NCBI RefSeq assembly: GCF_000621525.1
Contig: NZ_JHYC01000015.1
Span: 1-64,000 of the forward strand
Source of the DNA: Legionella fairfieldensis ATCC 49588
Lineage (GTDB): Bacteria; Pseudomonadota; Gammaproteobacteria; Legionellales; Legionellaceae
Reading direction: 5' to 3'
DNA length: 64,000 bases
The number at the start of each line of letters is the position of its first letter. Position 1 is the stretch's first letter. Positions 17,659-27,589 of the stretch are shown in pieces. Position numbers and translations under genes: made by a program. The notes under the pieces are model-generated. The model made no database searches. It was not told where the DNA came from and saw nothing but the letters and a program-made list of their open reading frames with translations.

Positions 17659-19299
17659 CTACCCTCTCTCAACCCAGGTTTTAACCACTTGCGCCACTCG
17701 TTTTGGTTCTTTATCAACTACCTGACGTAATAAGGCCAACTGCGATTCGTAATCGCTTGCATGTGGCAACATATCCTGAGCCTTATAAGTCAACTCTTTT
17801 AATTTCTCTTCTTCTTTTTCCTCTTTTTCCCCTGCCAAGGTTTTAAATAAAGGTTTAATCAGACCAAACACTATCCCTAAAATAAATAATGCAGCGGCAA
17901 CTTGTTTCATGATTGACCAAAAAAGAGGGTGTTGCCAAAAACGTAATTCGGGAAGAGGCGGGATAGGATCGGGTTTAACAAAGTGGCTATTCACCACATT
18001 GAGACTGTCGCCTCGGCTCGCATTGATACCAATTGCATCAGCAACCAACACCTTGACTTGCTCAATTTCAGCAGGAGTCAACGGCTTAACTTCCATTTTT
18101 TTCGTTTTAGGGTCCCAAATGGGTCTGTCATCCACCAATACAGCAACCGTCAATCGTTTAATAGCACCAGGCTGATTTTTTGTATGGCTTATTGTCTTAT
18201 CCAATTCAAAATTCTTGGTACTTTGAGTCCGAACGTCACTGGATTCTGTATTAGTATTTGTATTAGGATTGGGGGCTTTATTTTGATTGTTAGCATTATT
18301 ATTGTTGTTATCGTTATTATTAGGATTTTTCTGCTGCAAGGCCGGATTAGCAGGAGGCGTATTTGTTAAAGCGCCAGGCACACCTGTTGGCTTGGCTCCG
18401 GAATTATGTTTTTCCTTTATACTCTGTTCGCTGCGCAGGGAAGGTAATTCCGGATTATACATCTCTTGCGTTTGCTCATAGGACGTAAAATCAACATCTG
18501 CCGAAACTTTGGCTCTTACTCGCCCATAACCTAAAAATGGAGTCAGGATATCCTGGATTTTCTGTACATATTGCTTTTCCAGTGTTTGACGATAATTAAG
18601 GAAACGTTCTGTATCAGTAAATAAAGTTTGTCCACTTCCTTCATTCAATAACTGGCCATCCTGATCCACCACAGTAACTCGATTAGCGGAAAGATTAGGA
18701 ATGCTGGAGGCTACCAGATTAATAATAGAAGCTATAGTCTGTTTTTTTATGTCAAGCCCTGAATAAACATCGATAAAAACAGAAGCACTTGGTTCTCTGT
18801 TATCGCGTACAAATGCTGATTCACGTGGGATTGCCAAATGAACACGCGCTGACTTGACATCATGAAATTGACTGATAGTACGCGCCAATTCCGTTTCTAA
18901 CGCCTGTTTATAACGCGCATTTTCCATAAATTGGCTTGTATTGAATGTATTGGTATTCGATCCGGCAAATAAATCGTAACCATTTCCACGGGGTAAACCT
19001 TCGACAGCCAATTTCATACGTGCATCCTGCACATCGTTCGCTGCCACCAATACCGTGCCTCGGGCGCTATCAATTTTGAAAGGAATATTACTGCGTTGCA
19101 AAAGATCAACGACTTCTGATGCATCACGAGGACTCATTTCACTATACAAAGGCATATAATCCGGGGTACGTGACCATAAAACCACGCCGACACCAATAGC
19201 TACACAGGCTGCAAGCCCCAATAATAGTCCTAATTGCCTTGGAATAGGTAAACTTGCGAACTTTGCAGCAGCAGTAGAAGCATTGTCAACCAATGCCAT
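17659..19299 (-). CDS. fliF: Flagellar MS-ring protein FliF
   Basis: The 546-aa protein has a first membrane segment at about 22-42, ring-building motifs in the periplasmic part (residues 45-280, e.g. LYSEMSPRDASEVVDLL), and a second membrane segment near 455-480. The cytoplasmic C-terminal tail binds FliG. FliF is the first ring of the basal body. An unusual Asn-rich linker occupies about residues 325-352 in the periplasmic loop, encoded at about 18242-18327 by AAT/AAC triplets. It might vary in length between strains. Confidence 0.97.
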   Translation of the reverse strand: MALVDNASTAAAKFASLPIPRQLGLLLGLAACVAIGVGVVLWSRTPDYMPLYSEMSPRDASEVVDLLQRSNIPFKIDSARGTVLVAANDVQDARMKLAVEGLPRGNGYDLFAGSNTNTFNTSQFMENARYKQALETELARTISQFHDVKSARVHLAIPRESAFVRDNREPSASVFIDVYSGLDIKKQTIASIINLVASSIPNLSANRVTVVDQDGQLLNEGSGQTLFTDTERFLNYRQTLEKQYVQKIQDILTPFLGYGRVRAKVSADVDFTSYEQTQEMYNPELPSLRSEQSIKEKHNSGAKPTGVPGALTNTPPANPALQQKNPNNNDNNNNNANNQNKAPNPNTNTNTESSDVRTQSTKNFELDKTISHTKNQPGAIKRLTVAVLVDDRPIWDPKTKKMEVKPLTPAEIEQVKVLVADAIGINASRGDSLNVVNSHFVKPDPIPPLPELRFWQHPLFWSIMKQVAAALFILGIVFGLIKPLFKTLAGEKEEKEEEKLKELTYKAQDMLPHASDYESQLALLRQVVDKEPKRVAQVVKTWVERG

Positions 19300-19358
19300 A
19301 ATTAACTCCTAAACTATACACAAACGTAACCCCTGAATCACAGGATAAGGAAGCCTGA

Positions 19359-19673
19359 TTAAACAGGCATACTCATAATATCCTGATAAGCCTGGACTAT
19401 TTTATTTCTGACCCTTAAAAGCGCTTCGAAAGCCAGATCCGCTTTCTGACCCGCTATCATTACTTCACTGACCTTGGTATTAGCATCACCCATTTCAAAA
19501 TGGGCTTTTAATGCGTCTGCAGATTGTTGTAACTGGTTAACATCACCTATTGCTTTTTGAAGGATATCGCCAAACGGTGCCTGCGTTGGATTAATCTCCA
19601 CACTGGAGCCTGTGGCCTGAGCTGTCATCAGACGCATTTGATTCAACAGAGATACACCATTCATCTCAATCAT
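19359..19673 (-). CDS. fliE: Flagellar hook-basal body protein FliE
   Basis: This 104-aa protein shows the conserved C-terminal FliE half (VSEVMIAGQKADLAFEALLRVRNKIVQAYQDIMSMPV spans the last third). FliE connects the MS ring and export gate to the rod. The ATG at 19673 has AGAGGA five bases upstream. It lies 24 bases after fleR and 59 bases before fliF. A small GCCTG/CAGGC hairpin overlaps its stop codon. Confidence 0.95.
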   Translation of the reverse strand: MIEMNGVSLLNQMRLMTAQATGSSVEINPTQAPFGDILQKAIGDVNQLQQSADALKAHFEMGDANTKVSEVMIAGQKADLAFEALLRVRNKIVQAYQDIMSMPV

Positions 19674-19697
19674 ACCATTCCTCTTTAACTATTAATC

Positions 19698-21026
19698 TTA
19701 CACAACATAACCTTCTTCACGCATCTTGGCCAGTTTATATCGCAAAGTACGCTCACTTATACCTAACAACACAGCAACCTGCTGGCGATTACCCTTATTT
19801 TCTTTCAACGTTTGCTCAATCAAATCAAACTCATAATTCTGCAAACTCTTGGGATCATTTTTATTACTTTTATTGACAACAGCGGACTCCTCTTCTACTT
19901 CAGGATATTGAGGAAGTTGTAAATGAGGGACCTCAATAATACCTTGCGTCTGTAAAACCAACGCTCGTTGTATCACATTATCCAATTCGCGAGCATTGCC
20001 TGGCCAACTGTATTCAAGCAAAGCCTGCCTGGCTTTATCGCTTAAAGCAGGAATCAGCGGATAATGGTTCTGGCAATGACGACGTATTAAATAATTTGCT
20101 AAAGGAATAATGTCACATACTCTCTCCCGTAAAGGCAACCAGTGGAGGGGAAAAACATTAAGACGATAATATAAATCCTCACGAAAACGGCCAGCCTTTA
20201 CTTCATCAAGCAATTTCCGGTTACTGGTAGCTAATACCCTTACATCCAGATTAATCAGCTTATTTGCCCCAATACGCTCAACTTCTTTTTCCTGTAACAC
20301 GCGAAGTAATTTTGCCTGTAGACCCAAACTCATCTCGCTCACTTCATCAAGCAATAAAGTACCTCCCTGCGCCTGTTCAAATTTACCTGCAGTGGCTTTA
20401 TAAGCTCCGGTGAAGGCCCCTTTTTCATAGCCAAACAAAGTAGCCTCCAACATCTGCTCAGGAATTGCTGCACAATTAATGGCAATAAAAGGATGCTGTC
20501 GTCGAGGCGAGTGGTCATGAATAAAATGGGCCAGAACTTCTTTACCAGTACCGCTTTCCCCACTGATCATCACGCCTACATCCGATTGGGCAACACGTAA
20601 AGCCATTGATAATAAAGCCTGGCTTTTAGGATCATGGGCTACCGGTTGACTGTCATCGTCTGTAACAATCGGTTTGATATAGCGATTAATTTTTTCCGTT
20701 AAAGCATGCGCACTAAAAGGTTTTTGTAAATAATCTACCGCGCCATATCGCATAGCGTCCGCAGCATCTTCCACCGATCCCTGCCCGGTCATCAATATTA
20801 CAGGAACACCAGGATTAAGCCGTTGGATCTCGGCAAGCAATTTCTGGCCATCCATTTTATCCATATGGATGTTACTTAAAACAATAGCAGGGCTATGACG
20901 CTCAAGCATTGCGAGCGCTTCTTTGCCATCCTTGGCAGCCAGATAAGAATGTCCAGCCTGATGCATAGTCTCTGCGAGTGCTTCACGTAAAACCGGATCA
21001 TCTTCAACAATTAATATGTCGCTCAT
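19698..21026 (-). CDS. fleR: Sigma-54-dependent flagellar response regulator FleR/FlrC, receiver Asp replaced by Asn
   Basis: The 442-aa activator has three parts. The N-terminal receiver domain keeps the acidic pocket (VEDD, 7-10), the switch Thr (LMTGQG) and the Lys (LQKPF), but the phospho-acceptor site reads LSNIHMDKMDG, with Asn52 (codon AAC) where Asp is expected. The AAA+ domain has GESGTGKE, the sigma-54-contact loop GAFTGA and GTLLLDEV. The C-terminal Fis-type helix-turn-helix includes GNRQQVAVLLGISERTLRYKL. In related bacteria FleR is phosphorylated by FleS and activates class III genes with RpoN. The ATG at 21026 has AAGGA six bases upstream. No fleS kinase gene adjoins it. Confidence 0.93.
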   Translation of the reverse strand: MSDILIVEDDPVLREALAETMHQAGHSYLAAKDGKEALAMLERHSPAIVLSNIHMDKMDGQKLLAEIQRLNPGVPVILMTGQGSVEDAADAMRYGAVDYLQKPFSAHALTEKINRYIKPIVTDDDSQPVAHDPKSQALLSMALRVAQSDVGVMISGESGTGKEVLAHFIHDHSPRRQHPFIAINCAAIPEQMLEATLFGYEKGAFTGAYKATAGKFEQAQGGTLLLDEVSEMSLGLQAKLLRVLQEKEVERIGANKLINLDVRVLATSNRKLLDEVKAGRFREDLYYRLNVFPLHWLPLRERVCDIIPLANYLIRRHCQNHYPLIPALSDKARQALLEYSWPGNARELDNVIQRALVLQTQGIIEVPHLQLPQYPEVEEESAVVNKSNKNDPKSLQNYEFDLIEQTLKENKGNRQQVAVLLGISERTLRYKLAKMREEGYVV

Positions 21027-21152
21027 GAGCAATCCTTTGTTCAAAATACCATTATCTCAAATTTAATAATTTATGATACGACAATCATTCATTTAAGCGT
21101 TATGGTAGATTAATTGTTATACATCTCCCTCTGCCCGATAGTTAAAGAATCC

Positions 21153-21187
21153 AGAATCTGCTATCTATTCACCCGATAGCAGATTCT
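21153..21187. promoter_or_regulatory. Long perfect palindrome in the fleR/dedA divergent region
   Basis: AGAATCTGCTATC (21153-21165) and GATAGCAGATTCT (21175-21187) form a perfect 13-base inverted repeat with a nine-base spacer. Neither side has a T-run, and the gene orientations are divergent, so it is unlikely to be a terminator. It could be an operator for fleR or dedA. A partial direct repeat CCCGATAG occurs at 21134-21141 and again at 21172-21179. The rest of the 21027-21465 gap holds the possible promoter listed separately and nothing else clear. Confidence 0.5.
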
Positions 21188-21323
21188 TTATCACACCACA
21201 ATCAGCATAACACATCCTGCTCCACTCTTTATGACTTTAACAAAATTATTACTTAAATTAAAATATAAATAAAATCAGTGAATTAATCTATAAAAAACTA
21301 TTTATAGTTTACTCTGAGCGCGG

Positions 21324-21352
21324 TTGACATTTCGTCAGAATATGTGAATATC
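21324..21352 (+). promoter_or_regulatory. Possible sigma-70 promoter for the DedA gene
   Basis: TTGACA (21324-21329) is followed after 17 bases by AATATC (21347-21352). The -35 match is perfect, but the -10 is weak, about half of the consensus. It lies 114 bases before the dedA start. Confidence 0.35.
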
Positions 21353-21465
21353 GGAGTACAGATAAGAGCCTGTTTTGGTCTTGAGTAGAATCCTTACAGT
21401 TTTCAACCGCCGTATGTGATATTATTTAAGGGACAGGTATTTAAATTTATAGATCCGGACATATC

Positions 21466-22125
21466 ATGCAAGGCATGCATTCCCTTTTAAATTACCTTCT
21501 TCACATCGACAGCTACCTTTTAGCGTTCGTTTCTGTTTATGGGACATGGACTTATGTGGCGCTGTTTATGATTATTTTTTGTGAAACAGGGCTTGTAATT
21601 ACTCCTTTTCTGCCCGGCGACTCGTTACTTTTTGTAGCAGGGAGTATCGCAGCACAACCCGAATCCCCTTTATCAGCCCTGCTTCTCTTTTTCTTGCTCA
21701 TTTTTGCCTCGATAATAGGCAACCAGCTTAACTATCTGATTGGCAGAACATTGGGGACGCGTGTATTTTCAGCAAGGAACTCATGGTTATTTAATAAAAA
21801 ACATCTGGAAAAAACGCATCGGTTTTATGAAAAACATGGTGGAAAAACGATTATCCTGGCTCGGTTTATCCCCATCATTCGTACTTTTGCTCCTTTCGTA
21901 GCCGGAATTGGTGAGATGAAAAGCAGTCATTTTTCGCTTTATAATATAATTAGTGCCTTTCTGTGGATTAGTCTCCTGCTTGGCTGTGGTTACTTTTTCG
22001 GTTCAATTCCTATAATCAAAGAAAATTTCTCAATTGTTATTTATAGCATTATTATTATTTCGCTTATGCCACCAGCAATGGCTTTTTTTTATCGCAAATT
22101 AAAAAATCCACGGCTTTATGAATAA
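21466..22125 (+). CDS. DedA/SNARE-associated family membrane protein
   Basis: The predicted 219-aa multi-pass inner-membrane protein has family motifs: FCETGLVITPFLPGDSLLF (the re-entrant acidic/Pro-Gly loop, about 38-56) and RFIPIIRTFAPFVAG (about 129-143). DedA proteins are proton-coupled lipid scramblases or flippases; recycling of undecaprenyl phosphate and phospholipid trafficking are the known roles. It is a monocistronic plus-strand gene divergent from fleR. The ribosome binding site is weak (CGGA), so the start could be three codons later. Confidence 0.9.
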   Translation: MQGMHSLLNYLLHIDSYLLAFVSVYGTWTYVALFMIIFCETGLVITPFLPGDSLLFVAGSIAAQPESPLSALLLFFLLIFASIIGNQLNYLIGRTLGTRVFSARNSWLFNKKHLEKTHRFYEKHGGKTIILARFIPIIRTFAPFVAGIGEMKSSHFSLYNIISAFLWISLLLGCGYFFGSIPIIKENFSIVIYSIIIISLMPPAMAFFYRKLKNPRLYE

Positions 22126-22412
22126 TGAAAACAAATTAGACTATCAAGCTAAGTTTGGCAATCATTCCATGTAGCGTTAACAAAAAGATACCCGGTAATA
22201 TGATGCAGCATACCAAGAAAGTTTGTAAGACAAAAATAAGAGGCCATGATTGGTTGCGGTGTACTTAATAAAATGACTTCTTTGGGCATGTCCTCAAGCT
22301 TATCTACCTGAATCCAACCATGAGATTAAGAAACAAAGCCCCATGGGTTTTTGATTAAGTTTTCAATTATGAAGCCTTGTTAAAGAGCCGTGTGTCCATA
22401 CTATTACTTCCA

Positions 22413-22436
22413 TGGCGCCTGCCTGGCAAGGCGCCA
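22413..22436. other. GC-rich stem-loop just after the 1082-aa gene
   Basis: TGGCGCCT (22413-22420) and AGGCGCCA (22429-22436) pair perfectly around an eight-base loop, five bases downstream of the minus-strand stop codon at 22442. No T-run follows on the minus strand, so it is at best a Rho-assisted or processing-related 3' end. The rest of 22126-22441 contains no gene that I can support. Confidence 0.4.
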
Positions 22437-22441
22437 ACCCG

Positions 22442-25400
22442 TTAAATTTCCGGGTTTGGGTTAATGTTGTGAGGTGTACTGGATTGTGGCAAAAGATGAG
22501 GAGTGCTAAAAAATCCATTTACATTTTGTGCGGCCCTAACATTGTTGGCTAAAGCCCGTTGTTCTTGATGATATTGATTTAGCGAAGCTATAATTTCTGG
22601 ATGGTATTCAGCAGGACGATCGAAGGAAAATAGATCTTTAATTTCTTTAGAAGTAATAACTCCTAAACGACCTGAATAAACTTTGAAGAATTCTTCCGCC
22701 AGAAAAGATAGCGAGCCGGCAGGAATTGAGTCGAAAGTATAGGCAGTATTCTTGTCTTCAATAGCTACGTAAACTTGTCTGATAAAGTTTTTCTGATTAT
22801 CTGGTAATAAATTTTGGTAAAAGGAATTAATGTATTCCTTCACATAAAAATGGATTGATTGGCGTGTTAGAAGAGGGAATTTGAACTCTGAGACAACTTC
22901 TAACGCAATCAAAAGTCTCATAAAGGGTCCTTGATCACAGGAGGGATTCTCTACTTGATCCAGAAGCTCTAAAAGAAGAATATGAAATGCTTCAGCGCCA
23001 TCCTTTATTCTAAACTCTACAGGAGCTGGATGATCGACATAATAACCAACCATTGCAATCAAATTAGTTAATTTTTTGGCATCAAGAATAGTACGTTTCA
23101 TTGCTTCTGGCATTTGATCATTAACTGGGACTGATGCTTTTTTTAATGTATCGTTTATAAATATTGCGATTTTGTTATACTTGGTGATTTTATCATGGAT
23201 TGCTTTAAATTCCTGACTATCAGATACAGAATAATTCCCATGAATAAAATAAATATAATTAAGTAATTTATTGGCATCATTTTTAAATGAGATTGAAGTT
23301 TCCGTCACTTGGTTTTTATTTTTTATAATGTAATCAATAAAATTTTTTCTTCCAGCAGTAATTTTCTCCTTTTTCTCAGCCTCTGTTTCAGCTAGGGCTT
23401 GGTACCAAGTATCATATACTTGATCTGCAAACACATGATTTTCCTGCCTATGAATTGCTTGAGGATCCTTTGATGGATCACTATCAAATTTTATTAAAAG
23501 TTGTGTGCGTATTTCTTCAAAAAGTTTTTCTTGAGTTGTTCTTTGAACCTTATGCATGCATTGATTATAAATAAGCTCTAAATTTTTCTTTGTCTCTTCG
23601 CTTAAACCAGCCCTTTTTTGTAAATTTATTTGCCATTCAGCTACCTCTTTCAAAAAATCTATTGGTAAAAGAATATTGTCTTTTCCCATAACTAAATTCA
23701 TTAAGTATTGAATAAAGTTTAAGCTTTTTGTGGACGCAGAATTGGAGGATGCTATGTCTTTTATGCAGGTCGTTAAGAGATTACTATTCTCGGCTCCCTC
23801 TAGAACATGATTGATCCAACCAGGTGTGATCTCTGAGAGAGTGTCGACAAAGTTGGGAGAATAAGGTCTTCCTTGAGTAGCCGTGGCGTAGACTGCCCAA
23901 CCCAATATTCTTGCCAAAAAAGTATTTTTCTCCTCTTCTGGAATATCAAAAAACCAAGCAAATTGTTCTACAGCTTCTTTTAACTCTTGCTTTTCAAGTT
24001 TTTTTAGATCAAGTTGGTCTAATTTATCTACTAACAGATAGGCTATTTGCCAAGACATCGCCTTTTTTTCATCCTGAATAGTCAACAAATCTGAAACAAA
24101 AATGGTATAATTTTCAGCTTTAATTTTACCTTTTTGATGTCTTTCTCTTTCTAGAAAATGTGTTGCTAGCATTATAAAGTTACTGACTATCTCCTTTAAT
24201 TCGTCAGCGGATATATCTTTTTTAAATTCATCAATTAACTCTTTTAAAACGCGCCTTTGTTGGATAAAACTTTCTTCCTTTTTCCTATTAAAAAAAGGAA
24301 AATCATTTAAATGAGTTGAATATATAAAAAGAAACATTTTAAGGAGACTGGATTGGTTAATTCCTTTATACTGTAATGCTCGAAACAAATCTTGTATTTG
24401 CGCAATTTCTTTTCTTTTAAATTTACCTGGATAACACGTAAAAAAATGTTGAATGCCGAAAAATAAAATTTCATAAGCGAATACCGGTGATGAATCAAGA
24501 GCTTTATCACCAACTATTTTTAATTTATTATTCAATAAAATGCTATGCGTCCCTAAATTCATCCTCTGCATCGTGAGAGACATTATAGTACTTTGAGAAG
24601 GTGCATCTAGTGGTTCTGAGAGAAGTGATAACAAGTAAATTATTTTTTCTATTAAGTGAAGACTCTCGGATCGATTGTGTTTTCCTAATTTGCTTATCAC
24701 ATCCATTAATTGTTGTAGGTTAGGAACTGTCCCATTTTTTTCCAAAATCACTTTGAAAATATCTTTATCGATGGCAGGGTTATTAAGGCCTAGAATAACC
24801 CATTGAATAGGATTAGAAAAAATAAGAAGCTTTGTCATATTTTCATTTGCTAAAATCTTTTGGTAAGTTGCAGCTAAAACTGCAATGTCCCTTTTTACAC
24901 CATCTTTAGAAGAGAAAGTAAAAAGGTTTTTTTGGAACTCATCTATAGATGCAGGCCTAAAACCTTTATCCCACATTTCAGGTACATATTCTATTAAGTA
25001 GGAAGATACATAATCCAAGAAATACGAATCTGAATTACCAAAAGGAGTATTTTTTAGAGTTTCAATCTGTTCGTCAGAAAAATATTTTTGGAGTAAAACC
25101 AATGGGTTATCTTTAATTTTCCTCCAAATAAGAAAAGAGATAACTAACTTATGAATATAATATTGATTAATTGCTTCTTTAAGGCTGTCTACTTTTAAAG
25201 CTTCATTTAAATGGGCTTCGTCATAGACTATTTTGTCTATTAAAATACCGAAAGTATTAGAGTCTTCATCACACGTTATGGGAAATTGACGAAGATACTG
25301 ATCCAGTTCATTAAGTAGCCATTTAAAATAACCATCTTCAGAATAAAACAGTTTTTTTAAATCAAAATGGTTAGGAATAAGAAGAGACATAAATTCAGAG

Positions 25401-25690
25401 GGAGAAACTTGCTCTCTAAAACTATTAATGTGGGCTATTAACTGTTCAAGTTCAACAATGCCTCCCTGGCAATAGCCAAGAAAAAAAACTTTTAGCTTAT
25501 TTTTAATTTCAGACAACGATAATTTAACTTCTTTTTTTTGTTTCTTATTTGGCTTGGCATCATTTTTTTCAGAAGAGGTTCGTTTGGCTTTTTCCGTACT
25601 TAAAGACACGTTCAAGTTACTTTGAGGAAGCACAATCTCTGGTTGATTTTCCTGAGTATTCTTATTTTTTGATTTTGCAGCTTTTTTCAT
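22442..25690 (-). CDS. Large helical effector-like protein with a bipartite basic motif
   Basis: I do not recognise this 1082-aa family. The first 60 residues are Lys-rich and disordered, with KR (36-37) and KKQKK (49-53) spaced as in a bipartite nuclear localisation signal. The rest is predicted from composition to be nearly all alpha-helical, with repeated Leu/Ile-rich amphipathic helices of solenoid (HEAT-like) flavour. There is no signal peptide, membrane segment or enzyme motif. The last 25 residues are rich in Ser, Pro, Asn and His. Its base composition is visibly more AT-rich than that of flanking housekeeping genes. The ATG at 25690 is chosen for AGGAG seven bases upstream. A Dot/Icm-type effector acting in a host cell is an inference from size, composition, isolation and the basic motif. 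Confidence 0.7.
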   Translation of the reverse strand: MKKAAKSKNKNTQENQPEIVLPQSNLNVSLSTEKAKRTSSEKNDAKPNKKQKKEVKLSLSEIKNKLKVFFLGYCQGGIVELEQLIAHINSFREQVSPSEFMSLLIPNHFDLKKLFYSEDGYFKWLLNELDQYLRQFPITCDEDSNTFGILIDKIVYDEAHLNEALKVDSLKEAINQYYIHKLVISFLIWRKIKDNPLVLLQKYFSDEQIETLKNTPFGNSDSYFLDYVSSYLIEYVPEMWDKGFRPASIDEFQKNLFTFSSKDGVKRDIAVLAATYQKILANENMTKLLIFSNPIQWVILGLNNPAIDKDIFKVILEKNGTVPNLQQLMDVISKLGKHNRSESLHLIEKIIYLLSLLSEPLDAPSQSTIMSLTMQRMNLGTHSILLNNKLKIVGDKALDSSPVFAYEILFFGIQHFFTCYPGKFKRKEIAQIQDLFRALQYKGINQSSLLKMFLFIYSTHLNDFPFFNRKKEESFIQQRRVLKELIDEFKKDISADELKEIVSNFIMLATHFLERERHQKGKIKAENYTIFVSDLLTIQDEKKAMSWQIAYLLVDKLDQLDLKKLEKQELKEAVEQFAWFFDIPEEEKNTFLARILGWAVYATATQGRPYSPNFVDTLSEITPGWINHVLEGAENSNLLTTCIKDIASSNSASTKSLNFIQYLMNLVMGKDNILLPIDFLKEVAEWQINLQKRAGLSEETKKNLELIYNQCMHKVQRTTQEKLFEEIRTQLLIKFDSDPSKDPQAIHRQENHVFADQVYDTWYQALAETEAEKKEKITAGRKNFIDYIIKNKNQVTETSISFKNDANKLLNYIYFIHGNYSVSDSQEFKAIHDKITKYNKIAIFINDTLKKASVPVNDQMPEAMKRTILDAKKLTNLIAMVGYYVDHPAPVEFRIKDGAEAFHILLLELLDQVENPSCDQGPFMRLLIALEVVSEFKFPLLTRQSIHFYVKEYINSFYQNLLPDNQKNFIRQVYVAIEDKNTAYTFDSIPAGSLSFLAEEFFKVYSGRLGVITSKEIKDLFSFDRPAEYHPEIIASLNQYHQEQRALANNVRAAQNVNGFFSTPHLLPQSSTPHNINPNPEI

Positions 25691-25738
25691 GTAAAACTCC
25701 TGACTTTTAACCTTGTAAATATTCTTATACTGCAACAA

Positions 25739-26284
25739 GGCAATAGTCTTAATTAAAAATTGAACAACAGATGATAAACCTCAAAAAACCTCAAGTAAAT
25801 TTAGAGAATTAGCATACTGAGGACATTGTATTAGCCATAAAAATTTATAAGGCAATCAGATTTGCAACATGTAACTTTTCAACCAACGATTGGCTTATTA
25901 CATCTCTCAAATTGCATAAGGTAATTCTGATGAGATACTTCAGTAAAAAATGAGCCGACTAAGAAACTAAATTATAAAGCTCAAATTGAGGCTTATTATA
26001 TTAGATTTAATACTAAAATTCAATATAAAACCAAACTGATTAAAATTCAAGCATAATCAATTGCCTGTTCAAATTAGCGCTATGAACTCAAAAAGTGTTC
26101 GTTTTAAGTATGACGATTGTTAGCTGGATATTTTTAAATAGATTGAGACTTAACATCGAAATACAATACATCGAATTTGAAAGCCAGCTCATCATCAAAA
26201 ACAATCAAAATCACCCTACCTACGTGTTACTAACCAATTAAATCCCTGATCACTTGCAGATCTTGATACCCTATAGAAAATCAA
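25739..26284. other. Long AT-rich gap without a recognisable gene
   Basis: About 545 bases of very AT-rich sequence lie between the effector-like gene and the rarA stop, where the two genes run the same way. I see no open frame with a ribosome binding site, no tRNA and no clear hairpin. Near its left end, minus-strand TATAAG at about 25720 with a poor -35 could serve as a promoter for the 1082-aa gene. Confidence 0.4.
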
Positions 26285-27589
26285 TTAACATTTTTTTCCG
26301 GCATTTTCATCCAATTGACGTAGAAAAGCTATTTTCTCGCCAAGCTTTATTTCTAAACCACGTGGTGAAGGTTTATACCAATGAGGAGCTTTTACCCCTT
26401 CTGGTAAATAATTTTCCCCAGCGGCATACGCATTGGGTTCATCATGGGCATAACGGTAAGCATGACCATAACCCAAATCTTTCATTAATTGAGTAGGCGC
26501 ATTACGTAAATGAACAGGCACTTCGCGTGATTTATCCTGTTTAACAAAAGCTTTTGCTTTATTAAAGGCAACATAACCCGCATTACTTTTAGGAGCAAGG
26601 GCTAAATAAATGACTGCTTGCCCCAAAGCAAGTTCACCTTCCGGTGAACCCAACCGCTCATAAGTGGTCGCTGCATCGTTAGCAATCTGGATAGCGCGCG
26701 GATCAGCCAACCCAATGTCTTCCCAAGCCATTCGCACGATGCGCCGTGCCAGGTAAATTGGATCAACGCCGCCATCAAGCATGCGACATAACCAATAAAG
26801 CGCAGCATCAGGATTAGATCCACGCACCGATTTGTGTAAAGCAGAAATCTGGTCATAGAAATTTTCACCGCCCTTATCAAAACGGCGATTACTCGAAGTA
26901 AGTGTATTCTTTATTAACTCTACATTAATCTCTGTCACTCTCTGTGCTTTCGCGGCTGTATCAATTTGCTCCAGCATATTGAATAAGCGGCGTGCGTCAC
27001 CATCTGCATAAAGGACGAGATTATTAATTGCTTCCTCATCGAATTGCAAATGAGTGAGTACTTTTTCACAGGCTCTTGCCACTAATTGTTTAAGTTCATT
27101 ATCGGTTAAAGGCTTTAGCACATAAACTTGTGCTCGCGATAACAACGCGGAATTAACTTCGAAAGAAGGGTTTTCTGTGGTAGCACCAATAAATGTTATC
27201 AAACCTGATTCAGTAAACGGCAACAGGGCATCCTGCTGCGATTTATTAAACCGATGAATTTCGTCGATAAAAAGTACAGTATGACGATGCTGGCTTAAAT
27301 ACTGTTTTGCTTGCTCAACTGCAGCTCTTATTTCTTTTACACCGGAGAAAACAGCCGATAAGGCTATCCATTCACAATCAAATGCTTTAGCGGATAAACG
27401 CGCCAGAGTTGTTTTACCAACACCTGGCGGTCCCCATAAAATCATGGAATGCGGCTTGGCTGATTCGAAGGCGAGCCTTAATGGTTTGCCAGGCGCTAGC
27501 AAATGATCTTGCCCAATAACCTCATCCCAATGGGTCGGTCTTAATAATTCAGCAAGCGGTATTTCAGGTTGTCTGGCAATTCTTGTCAT
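26285..27589 (-). CDS. rarA: Replication-associated recombination protein A (RarA/MgsA)
   Basis: The 434-aa AAA+ ATPase of the clamp-loader/WHIP family has Walker [10 protein letters not shown] (53-61), Walker [11 protein letters not shown] (104-113), sensor [11 protein letters not shown], and the C-terminal tetramerisation domain with the MGxGY-like segment ([17 protein letters not shown]). RarA acts at stalled replication forks. The start overlaps the lolA stop by four bases (ATGA). The order ftsK-lolA-rarA is the conserved gammaproteobacterial arrangement. Confidence 0.96.
   Translation of the reverse strand: MTRIARQPEIPLAELLRPTHWDEVIGQDHLLAPGKPLRLAFESAKPHSMILWGPPGVGKTTLARLSAKAFDCEWIALSAVFSGVKEIRAAVEQAKQYLSQHRHTVLFIDEIHRFNKSQQDALLPFTESGLITFIGATTENPSFEVNSALLSRAQVYVLKPLTDNELKQLVARACEKVLTHLQFDEEAINNLVLYADGDARRLFNMLEQIDTAAKAQRVTEINVELIKNTLTSSNRRFDKGGENFYDQISALHKSVRGSNPDAALYWLCRMLDGGVDPIYLARRIVRMAWEDIGLADPRAIQIANDAATTYERLGSPEGELALGQAVIYLALAPKSNAGYVAFNKAKAFVKQDKSREVPVHLRNAPTQLMKDLGYGHAYRYAHDEPNAYAAGENYLPEGVKAPHWYKPSPRGLEIKLGEKIAFLRQLDENAGKKC

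Noticed and set aside
26254-26496. 80-codon plus-strand open frame at the end of rarA
   Set aside because: It overlaps conserved rarA codons in antisense and lacks a ribosome binding site.
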